NCBI GenBank assembly: GCA_910578995.1
Contig: CAJTSY010000016.1
Span: 1-40,232 of the forward strand
Source of the DNA: an uncultured Acetatifactor sp.
GTDB taxonomy: Bacteria; Bacillota; Clostridia; Lachnospirales; Lachnospiraceae
Reading direction: 5' to 3'
Length of the DNA stretch: 40,232 bases
Shown: positions 1 to 9,031 of the stretch, piece after piece
Layout of the letters: each line of letters begins with the position of its first letter
How positions within the stretch are numbered: position 1 is the first letter of the stretch
Made by a program: the position numbers and the translations under genes
The notes under the pieces: generated by a model
What the model was told of the DNA's origin: nothing
What the model saw: only the letters and a program-made list of their open reading frames with translations
Databases searched by the model: none

Positions 1-61
1 ATGTAATTTCATTCCCCTACAAGGGCACCGTAGTGCAGAGACGGTACTGGAATAGGAGGAA
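1..61 (+). repeat. Intergenic repeat, copy 1, carrying a ribosome-binding site (cut by window edge)
   Basis: This stretch matches 29902-29962 at 58 of 61 positions; I count differences at 4, 20 and 45. It ends in AGGAGGA at 54-60, exactly six bases before the racemase ATG. In the second copy the same AGGAGGA lies six bases before the start of an unrelated gene. It contains the right arms of a palindrome that is complete in the other copy (GGGCACC at 23-29, GAGAC at 38-42). The matching left arm would lie outside the window. The function is unknown; a mobile palindromic repeat or a cis-acting leader RNA are both possible. Confidence 0.85.
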
Positions 62-66
62 AATCC

Positions 67-1095
67 ATGGAATTAAAACCAAACCTGCTCCCAAAAGACC
101 ATATTTTCAAAGCAGTAGATTCCCACACCATGGGAGAGCCCACACGGATTGTCTATGAAGGTTTTCCTGAACTAGTGGGAAATACCATGATGGAGCGCAA
201 GGAATATCTGGAAAAAAATTACGATCACTACCGCAAGGCCCTGATGCTGGAGCCCAGGGGACACCGCAATATGTTCGGGGCGCTGCTGACTGCTCCCGCC
301 AGCGAGGAAGCCGACCTGGGGGTAATCTTCATGGACAGCGGGGGATATCTGAACATGTGCGGCCACGGCTGTATAGGATGCGCCACCATTGCCATTGAGA
401 CCGGTTTTGTGGAGGCAAGGGAACCCTATACGGATGTGCTGCTGGACGCTCCGGCCGGTTTAATCCGCGCCAGGGTAAAAGTAAAAAACGGAAAAGCCGA
501 GGAAGTCAGTATTTTAAATGTACCCTCCTTCCTATATAAAGAAAATCTGGAACTGGAACTGGAAAGGTACGGCCTCATTCCCTTTGACATTTCCTTCGGA
601 GGAAGTTTCTTTGCCCTGGTAGATTCCGGCAGGACAGGAATTGAGATAAACCTGGAAAATCTGGAAGCCCTCACCGACCTGGGAATGAAACTCCGCAGAA
701 AAATTAACCAGTCCATAGAAGTACGTCATCCCTGCCTGGATATCAGCTCCGTGGATCTGGTGGAATTTTACGGACCTCCATCCAATCCGAAGGCGGATGC
801 CAAAAACGTGGTTATCTTTGGGGATTCCCAGGCAGACCGTTCCCCCTGCGGCACGGGAACCAGTGCAAAAGTAGCCGCCATGTATACAAAGGGAGAACTG
901 TCCCTGGGACAGGAATTCGTATACGAAAGCATCACCGGCTCCCTGTTCAGGGGTATGGCCATGAAGGAAGTCCTTCTCGACGGAAAGCCGGCAGTCATTC
1001 CTAAAATCACGGGAAGCGCCTATATCACCGGCTTCAACCAGTGGATGTTGGACGAAGAGGATCCACTGCGGTACGGATTCCTCATCGGAAACTGA
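67..1095 (+). CDS. Proline racemase-family protein (proline racemase or hydroxyproline epimerase)
   Basis: The 342-residue product has the length and both catalytic signatures of the cofactor-independent proline racemase family. The first catalytic cysteine is C98 in MCGHG and the second is C261 in DRSPCGTGTSA. Family members that are trans-3-hydroxyproline dehydratases usually have Thr or Ser at the second position, so the cysteine pair favours a racemase or epimerase. The substrate (proline, 4-hydroxyproline or another imino acid) cannot be decided from sequence. No signal peptide is visible, so it is probably cytoplasmic. The ATG at 67 is preceded by AGGAGGA at 54-60, which is part of a repeat shared with the pseudouridine synthase gene near 29968. 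The gene runs toward oriC, against most neighbours, with a yitT-type gene 65 bases downstream. No proline reductase genes are visible. Confidence 0.88.
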   Translation: MELKPNLLPKDHIFKAVDSHTMGEPTRIVYEGFPELVGNTMMERKEYLEKNYDHYRKALMLEPRGHRNMFGALLTAPASEEADLGVIFMDSGGYLNMCGHGCIGCATIAIETGFVEAREPYTDVLLDAPAGLIRARVKVKNGKAEEVSILNVPSFLYKENLELELERYGLIPFDISFGGSFFALVDSGRTGIEINLENLEALTDLGMKLRRKINQSIEVRHPCLDISSVDLVEFYGPPSNPKADAKNVVIFGDSQADRSPCGTGTSAKVAAMYTKGELSLGQEFVYESITGSLFRGMAMKEVLLDGKPAVIPKITGSAYITGFNQWMLDEEDPLRYGFLIGN

Positions 1096-1160
1096 TTTAT
1101 ACACAATAACCCGAAAACACAGAAGATATTCTTACTCATTATAACGAGGTACATACAATC

Positions 1161-2027
1161 ATGAAATCCTACAAGAAACTGATTCTGGCAATTACAGGCA
1201 CCCTTCTCTACGCCATTGGCATGAATATATTCATAGTCCCCCTGGGACTGTACAGCGGCGGCTTTATGGGAGTCGGTCAGCTGATCCGAACCTTTTTCGT
1301 CAGCTTCCTCAACCTCAACGTGGTAAGCATGGATATCGCGGGTATCGTATACTATGTGATCAACATCCCGCTTTTCATACTGGCATACAAAAAACTGGGA
1401 AAGCTCTTTTTCTGGAGCAGTATCATCTGTGTCACTTCCATGACGATATTCCTGACACTGGTACAGGCTCCGGCACAGCCGCTTATAGAGGACACCCTCA
1501 CCGCCTCCCTCATCGGAGGAATGATCTGCGGGGCCGGAACCGCCCTCACGCTGATCAACGGAGGCTCCGGCGGCGGACAGGATATCCTGGGCATGTACCT
1601 TACGGGCATCAATCCTTCCTTCAGCGTGGGAAAGATCGGAATCATGGTCAATGTTGTAGTATTCGGATGCTGTGCGCTTATGTATGACATTTCCATCGTA
1701 ATTTATTCCCTGATTTACTCCGTGATTTATTCCCTGGCCACGGATAAGCTTCATTCACAGAATATCAATACACAGGTGCTCATATTTACCCATCAGGAGG
1801 AGGATGTGGTCTCCTTCATCCACGGCATGCACCATTCCGCCACCCTCTGGGAAGGCAAGGGTGCCTACACAAAAAAGGATGTATCCATTGTATTCACCGT
1901 AATCTCAAAATATGAGGCAAACCTTCTGAAAAAAAGACTGGAACAGGTGGAACCCAACGCCTTCGCCATATTCGGGGATAATGTATCCGTCCTGGGGAAT
2001 TACGAGAAACATCTGCTTCCAAAATAA
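1161..2027 (+). CDS. YitT-family integral membrane protein
   Basis: The 288-residue protein has the YitT (DUF161) layout. About five or six hydrophobic segments fill residues 6-200, with Gly-rich stretches such as GLYSGGFMGVGQ and GGSGGGQD. A soluble C-terminal domain of the DUF2179 type follows at about 205-285 (from NTQVLIFTH to VSVLGNYEKHL). Members of the family are widespread in Firmicutes; their substrate is generally unknown and some are annotated as transporters. The ATG at 1161 has a modest ribosome-binding site (AACGAGG). It follows the racemase by 65 bases on the same strand without an obvious terminator, so the two may be co-transcribed. A GC-rich hairpin at 2036-2067 ends the unit. 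Confidence 0.88.
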   Translation: MKSYKKLILAITGTLLYAIGMNIFIVPLGLYSGGFMGVGQLIRTFFVSFLNLNVVSMDIAGIVYYVINIPLFILAYKKLGKLFFWSSIICVTSMTIFLTLVQAPAQPLIEDTLTASLIGGMICGAGTALTLINGGSGGGQDILGMYLTGINPSFSVGKIGIMVNVVVFGCCALMYDISIVIYSLIYSVIYSLATDKLHSQNINTQVLIFTHQEEDVVSFIHGMHHSATLWEGKGAYTKKDVSIVFTVISKYEANLLKKRLEQVEPNAFAIFGDNVSVLGNYEKHLLPK

Positions 2028-2035
2028 TAATATGC

Positions 2036-2067
2036 GGAACCGGCACTGATGATACAATGCCGGTTCC
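2036..2067 (+). terminator. Rho-independent terminator-like hairpin after the yitT-type gene
   Basis: GGAACCGGCA pairs perfectly with TGCCGGTTCC around a 12-base loop. The following bases (TAATAAAT) are only weakly T-rich, so termination efficiency is uncertain. It lies nine bases after the stop codon. Confidence 0.6.
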
Positions 2068-2364
2068 TAATAAATATCCCTGATCAGCTTCACCTTTCCT
2101 TCAAAACCTTCTTCTGAAAACCATTTTCCTAAATTCCCATTATCACTGTCTCATAACTTATTCCTCCTCTCTTTATTTTTCTGTCTCCTATATTCTATTA
2201 ATTAATAAATAATAATGAAAAAATATAGCAGGAGGGAATGGAGGTTTTATTTAATATTAATTATCGCAAAATCTTTTATACAAAATGACGAAGTTTCAAA
2301 AGGTATACTTTTTGGTATAACTCAGCAAGATAAAAACCATTCTGTTGTCAAGGCAAACAAAAAA
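2068..2364. other. AT-rich spacer with no supported gene
   Basis: This roughly 300-base stretch separates the rightward yitT unit from the end of the leftward lacZ unit. It is AT-rich, with runs such as ATTAATTAATAAATAATAAT near 2197. An open frame starts at ATG 2215 and runs into the antisense of lacZ; it has no protein-family character and I do not call it. No RNA motif or promoter is convincing here. Confidence 0.5.
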
Positions 2365-2396
2365 GGCGACCTGGATAACGTAATTCCAGATCGCCC
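2358..2396 (-). terminator. Rho-independent terminator of the beta-galactosidase gene
   Basis: Read on the minus strand, GGCGATCTGGA pairs with TCCAGGTCGCC (one G-T pair) around a nine-base loop and is followed by TTTTTTG. The stem spans 2365-2395 and lies about 35 bases beyond the lacZ stop codon. Confidence 0.85.
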
Positions 2397-2430
2397 TTTC
2401 CTGTATTTATTTTGTTCAAAGCTGTATATA

Positions 2431-5400
2431 TCAACCGCCTACACGTATACCAAAGGAAAACGTAAATTCATTCTCCTTAAACTGATACTGCTCCTCAGGG
2501 CCGGGGCCGCAGCTGTTGGACCCGATTCCGTCCTGGGTATAATCAATGCACAGCACGGTATAAGGACTGGGAACCAGTTCGTAATTGTGTGCTTTCTGTG
2601 TCAGCTCCTCCTGAGTGTAACGGGAAGCATTGAAGGAAAACGTCTTTTCAGATACCACGGAAATCCATCCTTCCAATTTCCTGACCAACACATAACTCAC
2701 ATCGCAGTGGCTTCCGTTCTCCTGAGGGAAGATATAATCCTCATGAAGGGAATCCACGGTCTCCTCAAACCTTCCGTGCCAGGAAGCCCGGCGCTTGTCC
2801 GCATAACTCTCCACCGGTCCCAAACCGTAATACTCCACCCTGACCATATCCTTGGGCAGCATCATCCGGATACCGAATCTGGGCAGCCTGGGGAATACGG
2901 GATTCTTCTTCACATCCAGGGTCACATCCAGACTTCCGTCTTCACGTACGCGCCACACTGCGTGAATATCCAGAATCTTCTGTCTGTATACGGGAGCCAG
3001 GGACACATCACTGGTAATTTCCACATATGATCTGCCGTTTTCTGTTCCCCTGCCGTATTTCGTTACATAACATCTGGTTACAGGACGGTCATACTGCACG
3101 CTCTCCCAGTCATGCCGGATATTCCGGTCATTATCCGTAGGCGCTCTCCAGATGTTATACTCCATGGGTCTCTCCAGCAGGTTTCTGTTGTTATTTACCA
3201 TCCTGTCAAAGATTCCGGTGAGTTTATTGTACACATAGCGGAATCTGTCTGATTCCACAATGAGATAACGGTCGTCTTCCTCCACGCTGATTTCCGCGGA
3301 TGGTGCTTCCTCCGGTTTTTTCAAAAGCTTTTCCGTGAGGATACAGGTACTTTCCGGACTGGAGAGAAGTATCTCGTCAAATCCCAGTTCTTTTCCGGCG
3401 TGCAATACACCTCTGTCTTCCTTCAGAATCCATGAGAGTTTCAGGTAACTTCTGCCCTCCAGGGCGGGAAGATTCCCAATCCTGATTTCGCCTTCCCCAT
3501 GGGGCTCTATATCCAGACAGGAGGAATCCACCTGCCCCTGGGCCATTATGATACCGTCGCAGTTCACTTCCCAGGATATTCCGCAGTAATCCTTCAGATT
3601 GGTGAAATCCATATAGTTATGGATCCTGACGGTTCCCTCCCCGTGTTCAAAAGAAACCACCCTGGCGGGACGGAATACATTTCCGAACTCCATCAGTCCC
3701 GTATGGGGCCTGCGGTCCGGATACACCAGTCCGTCCATGCAGAAATTATCATCATGGGGGAATTCACCGTGATCGCCGCCATAGTAGTACATTTCTTTGC
3801 CTTCGACGCTGCGTCCCTTGTAAATGGCATGATCACACCACTCCCAAACCATTCCTCCGCAGGCCTTATCATACTTCTGGAACACCTGGAAATAATCCTC
3901 CAGGTTTCCGGGTCCATTTCCCATGGCGTGGCAGTATTCGCACAGATAAGCGGGCCTTTTGGCCACAGCCGCGTAATTGTGGTCGCTGTCCACGTCCTCA
4001 GATGAAGCGAAATACTCCTCCATCCCCTTCACACTTGTATACATGGTACTGTATAAATCCAGATTGGAATAATCGTATTCCTTGTCCTGGGGTCTGTGGT
4101 AAGCATTCTCATAATGGGTAATACGGGTGTCATCATAGGACTTCGTCCACTTCAGCGCTTCCTCAAAAGTACAGCCGTAACCGCACTCATTGCCCATGGA
4201 CCAGCTGAAGACACAGGGCCTGTTTTTATCCCTGATAACGCACTTCATTGTACGGTCTACCGTAGCCTCAATAAAATCGGGATTGTCGGATATCCACGCC
4301 GCACTGTCATTGTATCCCTGCCCGTATCCCCATTCCGCGCCATGGCTCTCATTGTCCGCCTCGTCCATCACATAGAAACCGTATTCGTCGCAAAGCTGGT
4401 AGAATTGGGGCGCATTGGGATAATGGCTAGTCCTGATTCCGTTTGCATTGTATTCCTTCATCAGTTTCAGATCCCGGTGCATCTGTTCCAGGCTGATGGT
4501 AAATCCCGTCACCGGATCACTGTCATGGCGGTTTACCCCGTGCAGTTTAATGTTTTTCCCGTTAAAATACAAAACCGCATCCCTGATTTCCACTTTCCTC
4601 AAACCTACACGGTCCACGATCACTTCCTGTTCCGTCTCTATGACAATGGTATAGAGATAAGGATCCTCCGCATTCCACAGATGTCCGTTTTTCACGGTCA
4701 GAACCACATGGCTGCCGCCGTCTGCTTCCGACACTTTTTTCCCTTCCCTGTCCTCTATGTACACGTGAACAGGAAGTTCCTGATTCAGATAGGAGAAGGT
4801 AACATCCACTTCCGCATCCTTTGTGTCCAGGTTCAGGTTGGTTTTCACAAAATAATCATAGATGCACTCTTCCGGACGGTTCAACAGATATACATCCCGG
4901 AAAATACCGCTCATTCTAAATTTGTCCTGATCCTCCATATAGCTTCCGTCACACCATTTCAGAACCAGAACCGCCAACAGGTTCTCTCCCTCTCTCAGGA
5001 TAGAAGTCACGTCAAACTCACTGGTGGCATGGGACACCTGGCTGTATCCCACATACCGGCCGTTCAGCCACACATAAAAACAGGAATCCACTCCTTCAAA
5101 ATTCAGGTAAGTCCTGGGGGCCTCACTATCCCTGTGCCAGTTAAAGGAATACCTGTATGCGCCGCACGGATTTTCCTGAGGCACATAGGGAGGATCCAGG
5201 GGATAGGGATACCTTACATTGGTGTACTGCTGGCTGTCATATCCATGCATCTGCCAGACGGAAGGAACGGGAATCTTCCCCCAGTTCGGATCTTTTTCAT
5301 ACTCTTCCTCATAAAACAATCCTTTCAGATCATAGATGCTTGCATAATACCGGAAATCCCAGTTTCCGTTCAGCAGCATGAAGCGGTCTGATTCCTCCCT

Positions 5401-5511
5401 GTGCTCCACCAGGTTGTCCATTCTCTTCCCTGCAGGAATATAATAGGATCTGTCGGGCATGGTATTCTCATGGAGAACTTTTAAATTTTCATAATGTCTA
5501 GGCACTATCAT
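2431..5511 (-). CDS. lacZ: Beta-galactosidase, glycoside hydrolase family 2 (LacZ type)
   Basis: The product (1026 residues from the chosen start) matches the length of E. coli LacZ and has all five LacZ regions: sugar-binding, two immunoglobulin-like, TIM barrel and the C-terminal Bgal small-chain domain. The acid/base glutamate is E442 in SMGNECGYG and the nucleophile is E525 in YLCEYCHAMGNGPG. The GH2 signature HGVNRHDSDP is also present. I chose the ATG at 5511 because AGGGG lies just upstream; an in-frame TTG at 5556 has no such site. There is no signal peptide, so it acts on imported beta-galactosides. A terminator separates it from the upstream mannosidase, so it is probably its own unit. 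Released galactose could feed the galK and galT products encoded on the other side of oriC. Confidence 0.95.
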   Translation of the reverse strand: MIVPRHYENLKVLHENTMPDRSYYIPAGKRMDNLVEHREESDRFMLLNGNWDFRYYASIYDLKGLFYEEEYEKDPNWGKIPVPSVWQMHGYDSQQYTNVRYPYPLDPPYVPQENPCGAYRYSFNWHRDSEAPRTYLNFEGVDSCFYVWLNGRYVGYSQVSHATSEFDVTSILREGENLLAVLVLKWCDGSYMEDQDKFRMSGIFRDVYLLNRPEECIYDYFVKTNLNLDTKDAEVDVTFSYLNQELPVHVYIEDREGKKVSEADGGSHVVLTVKNGHLWNAEDPYLYTIVIETEQEVIVDRVGLRKVEIRDAVLYFNGKNIKLHGVNRHDSDPVTGFTISLEQMHRDLKLMKEYNANGIRTSHYPNAPQFYQLCDEYGFYVMDEADNESHGAEWGYGQGYNDSAAWISDNPDFIEATVDRTMKCVIRDKNRPCVFSWSMGNECGYGCTFEEALKWTKSYDDTRITHYENAYHRPQDKEYDYSNLDLYSTMYTSVKGMEEYFASSEDVDSDHNYAAVAKRPAYLCEYCHAMGNGPGNLEDYFQVFQKYDKACGGMVWEWCDHAIYKGRSVEGKEMYYYGGDHGEFPHDDNFCMDGLVYPDRRPHTGLMEFGNVFRPARVVSFEHGEGTVRIHNYMDFTNLKDYCGISWEVNCDGIIMAQGQVDSSCLDIEPHGEGEIRIGNLPALEGRSYLKLSWILKEDRGVLHAGKELGFDEILLSSPESTCILTEKLLKKPEEAPSAEISVEEDDRYLIVESDRFRYVYNKLTGIFDRMVNNNRNLLERPMEYNIWRAPTDNDRNIRHDWESVQYDRPVTRCYVTKYGRGTENGRSYVEITSDVSLAPVYRQKILDIHAVWRVREDGSLDVTLDVKKNPVFPRLPRFGIRMMLPKDMVRVEYYGLGPVESYADKRRASWHGRFEETVDSLHEDYIFPQENGSHCDVSYVLVRKLEGWISVVSEKTFSFNASRYTQEELTQKAHNYELVPSPYTVLCIDYTQDGIGSNSCGPGPEEQYQFKENEFTFSFGIRVGG

Positions 5512-5614
5512 TATATTTACCCCTGTCTTTCTTCTTACAAGCCAATTATCTGGCAAATCTATATTTCTAAGCCAATCCTCTCATCTGATATATTTCCTAT
5601 AACCAAAAATTTTG

Positions 5615-5678
5615 AAAAAGGAGCCTCCACATAAAAACCTTTATTACAGATGGTATAACTATGTGTCAGCTCCTTTTT
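5615..5678 (-). terminator. Terminator between alpha-mannosidase and lacZ (minus strand)
   Basis: On the minus strand AAAAGGAGC pairs with GCTCCTTTT across a long loop that can pair further (GACACAT with ATGTGGA, imperfectly). A T-rich tail follows. It sits about 30 bases after the mannosidase stop and about 100 bases before the lacZ start. Confidence 0.7.
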
Positions 5679-5709
5679 TATACTCTGTGGAAATATTTTT
5701 ACCGCCTGA

Positions 5710-8700
5710 TTACATAAGCTTCAAAGTCACAACTTCGTAAGGCTTCAGCGTCACGGAAACTTCTTTGCCGTTAACCTGTGCCTCTGACTCTGTCTCCTCC
5801 AACAGATTACATACATAGGCTTTCGTAAAGTCTGCATCCACCGTAACCTTCGCCTTGGTAAGCGCGTTTTCGGATTCATACATACGCAGAACCGTTCCGT
5901 TTCCGTCCTCTGCCCTCTTCACTGTCTCCAGTACCACACTTCCGGCATTCACGGAGGCAAAGCTGAAGCTTTCCTTTCCGTCTCCTGCGCAAAGCTCTGT
6001 CAGCAGGGGCTGGTTCAGCTTGTAAGCCTCTTTTACTGTACCGGCAGCCCTCCAGTTCTCCGCATGGGGATACAATGCATAGGTAAAGGTATGCTCCTCC
6101 TGGTCTGTCACAGGATTGGGCTCGATACCGGACTTGATCAGGGTGATGGCCATATTACTGTCCTTCACGGAATGGCCGTACTTACAGTCATTCAGCAGGC
6201 TTACGCCGTAATGCCCCTCGGAAAGGTCGATCCACTTCTGCCCGCAGCTCTCGAATCTGGCCATATCCCAACTGGTGTTGGTATGCACCTTCCTGGTCAG
6301 GTTGCCGAACTGGATGTCAAAGGTTGCTTCGTCCGTGTGTACCGCCACAGGGAAATGCACCTTCAGCAGAGTCTGATGCTCCTTCCAGTCCACATGGGTC
6401 TGGAACTCAATCCGCTTCTGTTCCGCATAGAAGATGATCTTCTGGGTAAAGGTGGATTTGCTCTCCTTCCTGGTGATCTCCAGAACCGCGCGGACATTGC
6501 CCACTTCCGTCCATTTTATGCTTTCCACCTTATTTACAGGCCAGCTCTTCTCCGTATAGAAGATATCGATATCCCAGTTATCATAATAGATGGGCTTATC
6601 CTCATACATGCACATGTGGTTCAGAGATTTACCGGGCTGTACGATCTCCCTGTCGTTTTCCTTGTCATACAGTCTGTCGAACTCTCCGTTCTCATCCAGG
6701 TGCACAATGTAATAAGGCGTCTCCAGGGTATGATCATCCACAAGATTGAATGCCTTTCCTTCTTCCCTGCTGCCTTCCCCATACATTCCCTTGCGGAACC
6801 TGCGGTAACCCTTGGAAGGGATTTCCTTCACAAATGCCACGGCACCCTCCGCGGTCTTCTGTACAGGATACTGATTTCCCTGGCTGTCCGACAGATAATC
6901 GGCATCGCAGTCTCCCAGGTATGCCACATCATCCCTGAGAACGCCGGTGGTATTAAATACCATTACATCGCCGCCCTCTCCCGACAGTGCATGGAGACGC
7001 TCCTCAGAAAGCCTGTCAATCTGTTCCTTCACCTGGGCATACTCTTCCTTCGTCACTTCATAAACCTTATGAATGGAAGAACCGGGCAGGATATCATGGA
7101 ACTGGTTAATCAGTACCTTCTTCCACATGGCATCCAGTTCTTCCTCAGGGTAAGGCAGCATATCCTGTGCAAGCACGGACAGCAGCTCCAGATCCATCAG
7201 ACCCAGCTCCGACTTACGGTTGGAGCGTTTATTGCGCGCCATGGAAGTAAGGGTGCCTCTGTGGTACTCAAAATAAAGCTCGCCCTCCCATACCGGAAGT
7301 CTCCTGTTATCCTTCACCCTCTCGTTCAATTCGTCAAAGAACACGCCCGCAAATTCCTGACGCACGGCAGGGATTCCCTTTACACCCTTCTCCATACGGA
7401 TGGAAGTCTCTATCATATCCCTGGTAGGACCGCCACCGCCGTCACCGTAGCCGTAGCTGATTAATATATCATTGTTGATATCCTTGTTCTGGTAACGTTC
7501 CCATCCGCCCATGATAGCATCCGGATGAAGCCTTCCGTTATAAGTGGTAAAGAAATTCTCAACGGGCTGCCCCACATCCAGAGTGGTGATCAGATGGGTC
7601 AGGATTTCCGTCCCGTCGATTCCCCTCCATCTCATGGTGTCATAAGGCACCTTGTTGAACTGGTTCCACGCAAGCTTTGTGGTCATAAAGTAGTCAATGC
7701 CGCACTTCTTCATAATCTGGGGAAGTGCGCCCGTGTAACCGAATACATCCGGCAGCCACAGGATGCGGTTGTCCACGCCAAATTCATCCTTGAAAAATTT
7801 CTTTCCGTGCATAAACTGACGGACCAGGGATTCCCCTGAGGTCAGGTTGGTATCCGCCTCAACCCACATTCCGCCTTCCGGCTCCCAGCGCTTCTCCTGA
7901 ATCCTCTCCTTCACCTTCGCATACAGTTCCGGATAACGTTCCTTAAGGAAGAAATAAAGCTGCGGCTGACTGGACATAAACTTATAATTAGGATACTCTT
8001 CCATGAGTTTCAGCACCGTAGCAAAGCTTCTGGCTGTCTTCTCCCTGGTCTGCTCTACAGTCCACCACCAGGCCACATCGATATGGGTATGTCCGATACA
8101 GGTGGCGATCACATCCTTATACCCTGCCATGTCCGTATACAGAGCCTTATCAATGTAATCTGACGCTTCCTTCAGGGTTGTATAGAACTCTTCCGAATAA
8201 GGAGTCCGCAAATCCAGAAAATTCACCGTATTATTCAGAATCGTCTCGATATCCTTGCGGTTCTTGTCATCCTCCTTCATCCGGCCAAATGCCTGAAGAG
8301 GCACCACCAGATCATAGTACAGCTTTGTAATCTGTGCATCCTTTTCGAACATGTCCACAAACAGCTGAAACTCATCGTGCAGGGTTCCCGTATAAGCCTG
8401 CAGCTCCAGGACAAGCTCTTCTCCTCCAACAGCACTTTCCCTCAGAAGTATTTCCCTGTGGTTCATATCGATTCCCTGAATGGGTACACCGTTTACAAAT
8501 AAGAGGAACTGAGGATTTTTCGCGTCATCCCACTCATTGATATTGGTTCTGACATTCATCCACATTCTCTTACCGTCCAGTTCCCGGGGTACCTTGTAAA
8601 CGGTCTTGAACCAGTAATGCCGGTCAGGCCCGTACCAGTGCATGGTCTTGCCGTCGAAGACTTTCCACTCCGCACTGTCCGCCTCCGCATCCTGAGGGTG

Positions 8701-8811
8701 TATGTAGTTACCCTCCTTGTACTCCCAGTCTGTCACAGGGAATTTCTGTTTTCTCTGGAGCTTTCTCAGTTCGTTACAGATAACCATTACCCTTTTGTCT
8801 AAAAATCTCAT
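5710..8811 (-). CDS. Alpha-mannosidase, glycoside hydrolase family 38
   Basis: The 1033-residue protein has the GH38 order: an N-terminal accessory beta domain, the catalytic barrel, the alpha-mannosidase middle domain and C-terminal beta domains. The catalytic part begins at about residue 237 with IGHTHIDVAWWW; H243 and D245 fit the zinc ligands. D355 in LPDVFGYTG fits the catalytic nucleophile and zinc ligand. A later EYHRGTLTS fits the last zinc-binding His. No signal peptide is seen, so it is probably cytoplasmic and trims imported mannosides or glycan fragments. Specificity within GH38 (alpha-1,2, 1,3, 1,6 or 2-O-glyceryl-mannose) is not readable. AAGGAGG lies just before the ATG, and a plausible sigma-A promoter is at 8899-8926. 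No transporter or regulator gene adjoins it. Confidence 0.93.
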   Translation of the reverse strand: MRFLDKRVMVICNELRKLQRKQKFPVTDWEYKEGNYIHPQDAEADSAEWKVFDGKTMHWYGPDRHYWFKTVYKVPRELDGKRMWMNVRTNINEWDDAKNPQFLLFVNGVPIQGIDMNHREILLRESAVGGEELVLELQAYTGTLHDEFQLFVDMFEKDAQITKLYYDLVVPLQAFGRMKEDDKNRKDIETILNNTVNFLDLRTPYSEEFYTTLKEASDYIDKALYTDMAGYKDVIATCIGHTHIDVAWWWTVEQTREKTARSFATVLKLMEEYPNYKFMSSQPQLYFFLKERYPELYAKVKERIQEKRWEPEGGMWVEADTNLTSGESLVRQFMHGKKFFKDEFGVDNRILWLPDVFGYTGALPQIMKKCGIDYFMTTKLAWNQFNKVPYDTMRWRGIDGTEILTHLITTLDVGQPVENFFTTYNGRLHPDAIMGGWERYQNKDINNDILISYGYGDGGGGPTRDMIETSIRMEKGVKGIPAVRQEFAGVFFDELNERVKDNRRLPVWEGELYFEYHRGTLTSMARNKRSNRKSELGLMDLELLSVLAQDMLPYPEEELDAMWKKVLINQFHDILPGSSIHKVYEVTKEEYAQVKEQIDRLSEERLHALSGEGGDVMVFNTTGVLRDDVAYLGDCDADYLSDSQGNQYPVQKTAEGAVAFVKEIPSKGYRRFRKGMYGEGSREEGKAFNLVDDHTLETPYYIVHLDENGEFDRLYDKENDREIVQPGKSLNHMCMYEDKPIYYDNWDIDIFYTEKSWPVNKVESIKWTEVGNVRAVLEITRKESKSTFTQKIIFYAEQKRIEFQTHVDWKEHQTLLKVHFPVAVHTDEATFDIQFGNLTRKVHTNTSWDMARFESCGQKWIDLSEGHYGVSLLNDCKYGHSVKDSNMAITLIKSGIEPNPVTDQEEHTFTYALYPHAENWRAAGTVKEAYKLNQPLLTELCAGDGKESFSFASVNAGSVVLETVKRAEDGNGTVLRMYESENALTKAKVTVDADFTKAYVCNLLEETESEAQVNGKEVSVTLKPYEVVTLKLM

Positions 8812-8898
8812 GTTACCTCCTTTATCCGGTATTCCTCTACCGCATTTTTATTATGGATTTCTTTTCGATTTTTATTCTTTTTATTCTCGTCACGCGCT

Positions 8899-8926
8899 AT
8901 TTTATCATATATAGAAAAATAAGCAA
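8899..8926 (-). promoter_or_regulatory. Probable sigma-A promoter of the alpha-mannosidase gene
   Basis: On the minus strand TTGCTT (8926-8921) and TAAAAT (8904-8899) are separated by 16 bases. The TG two bases before TAAAAT gives an extended -10. It lies about 90 bases before the start codon in an AT-rich stretch. Confidence 0.5.
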
Positions 8927-8978
8927 TAGCATTTTAACAAATTTTTTCCAAAAAAATAGTCATATTTAACAAAGATTG

Positions 8979-9020
8979 AAAAGAAAAAGAAGACTGCACT
9001 ATAAGCCTTCTTTTTCTTAT
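8979..9020 (-). terminator. Terminator after gyrA
   Basis: On the minus strand AGAAAAAGAAG pairs with CTTCTTTTTCT around a short loop and continues into a T-rich run. It lies just beyond the gyrA stop codon and closes the dnaA-to-gyrA gene string. Confidence 0.8.
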
Positions 9021-9031
9021 AATTCTGCATC

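Noticed and set aside
2215..3030. Plus-strand open frame of 271 codons starting in the spacer
   Set aside because: Most of it is antisense to the well-supported lacZ 3' end, it crosses the lacZ terminator and has no family character.
4096..5391. Long plus-strand open frame of 431 codons
   Set aside because: It lies wholly antisense to lacZ and arises from the codon bias of that gene; it has a poor start and no domain pattern.
5512..5556. Upstream TTG start for lacZ
   Set aside because: The internal ATG at 5511 has AGGGG at good distance and gives the family-typical N-terminus.
6064..7464. Long plus-strand open frame of 466 codons
   Set aside because: It lies wholly antisense to the GH38 alpha-mannosidase, whose catalytic motifs are intact.
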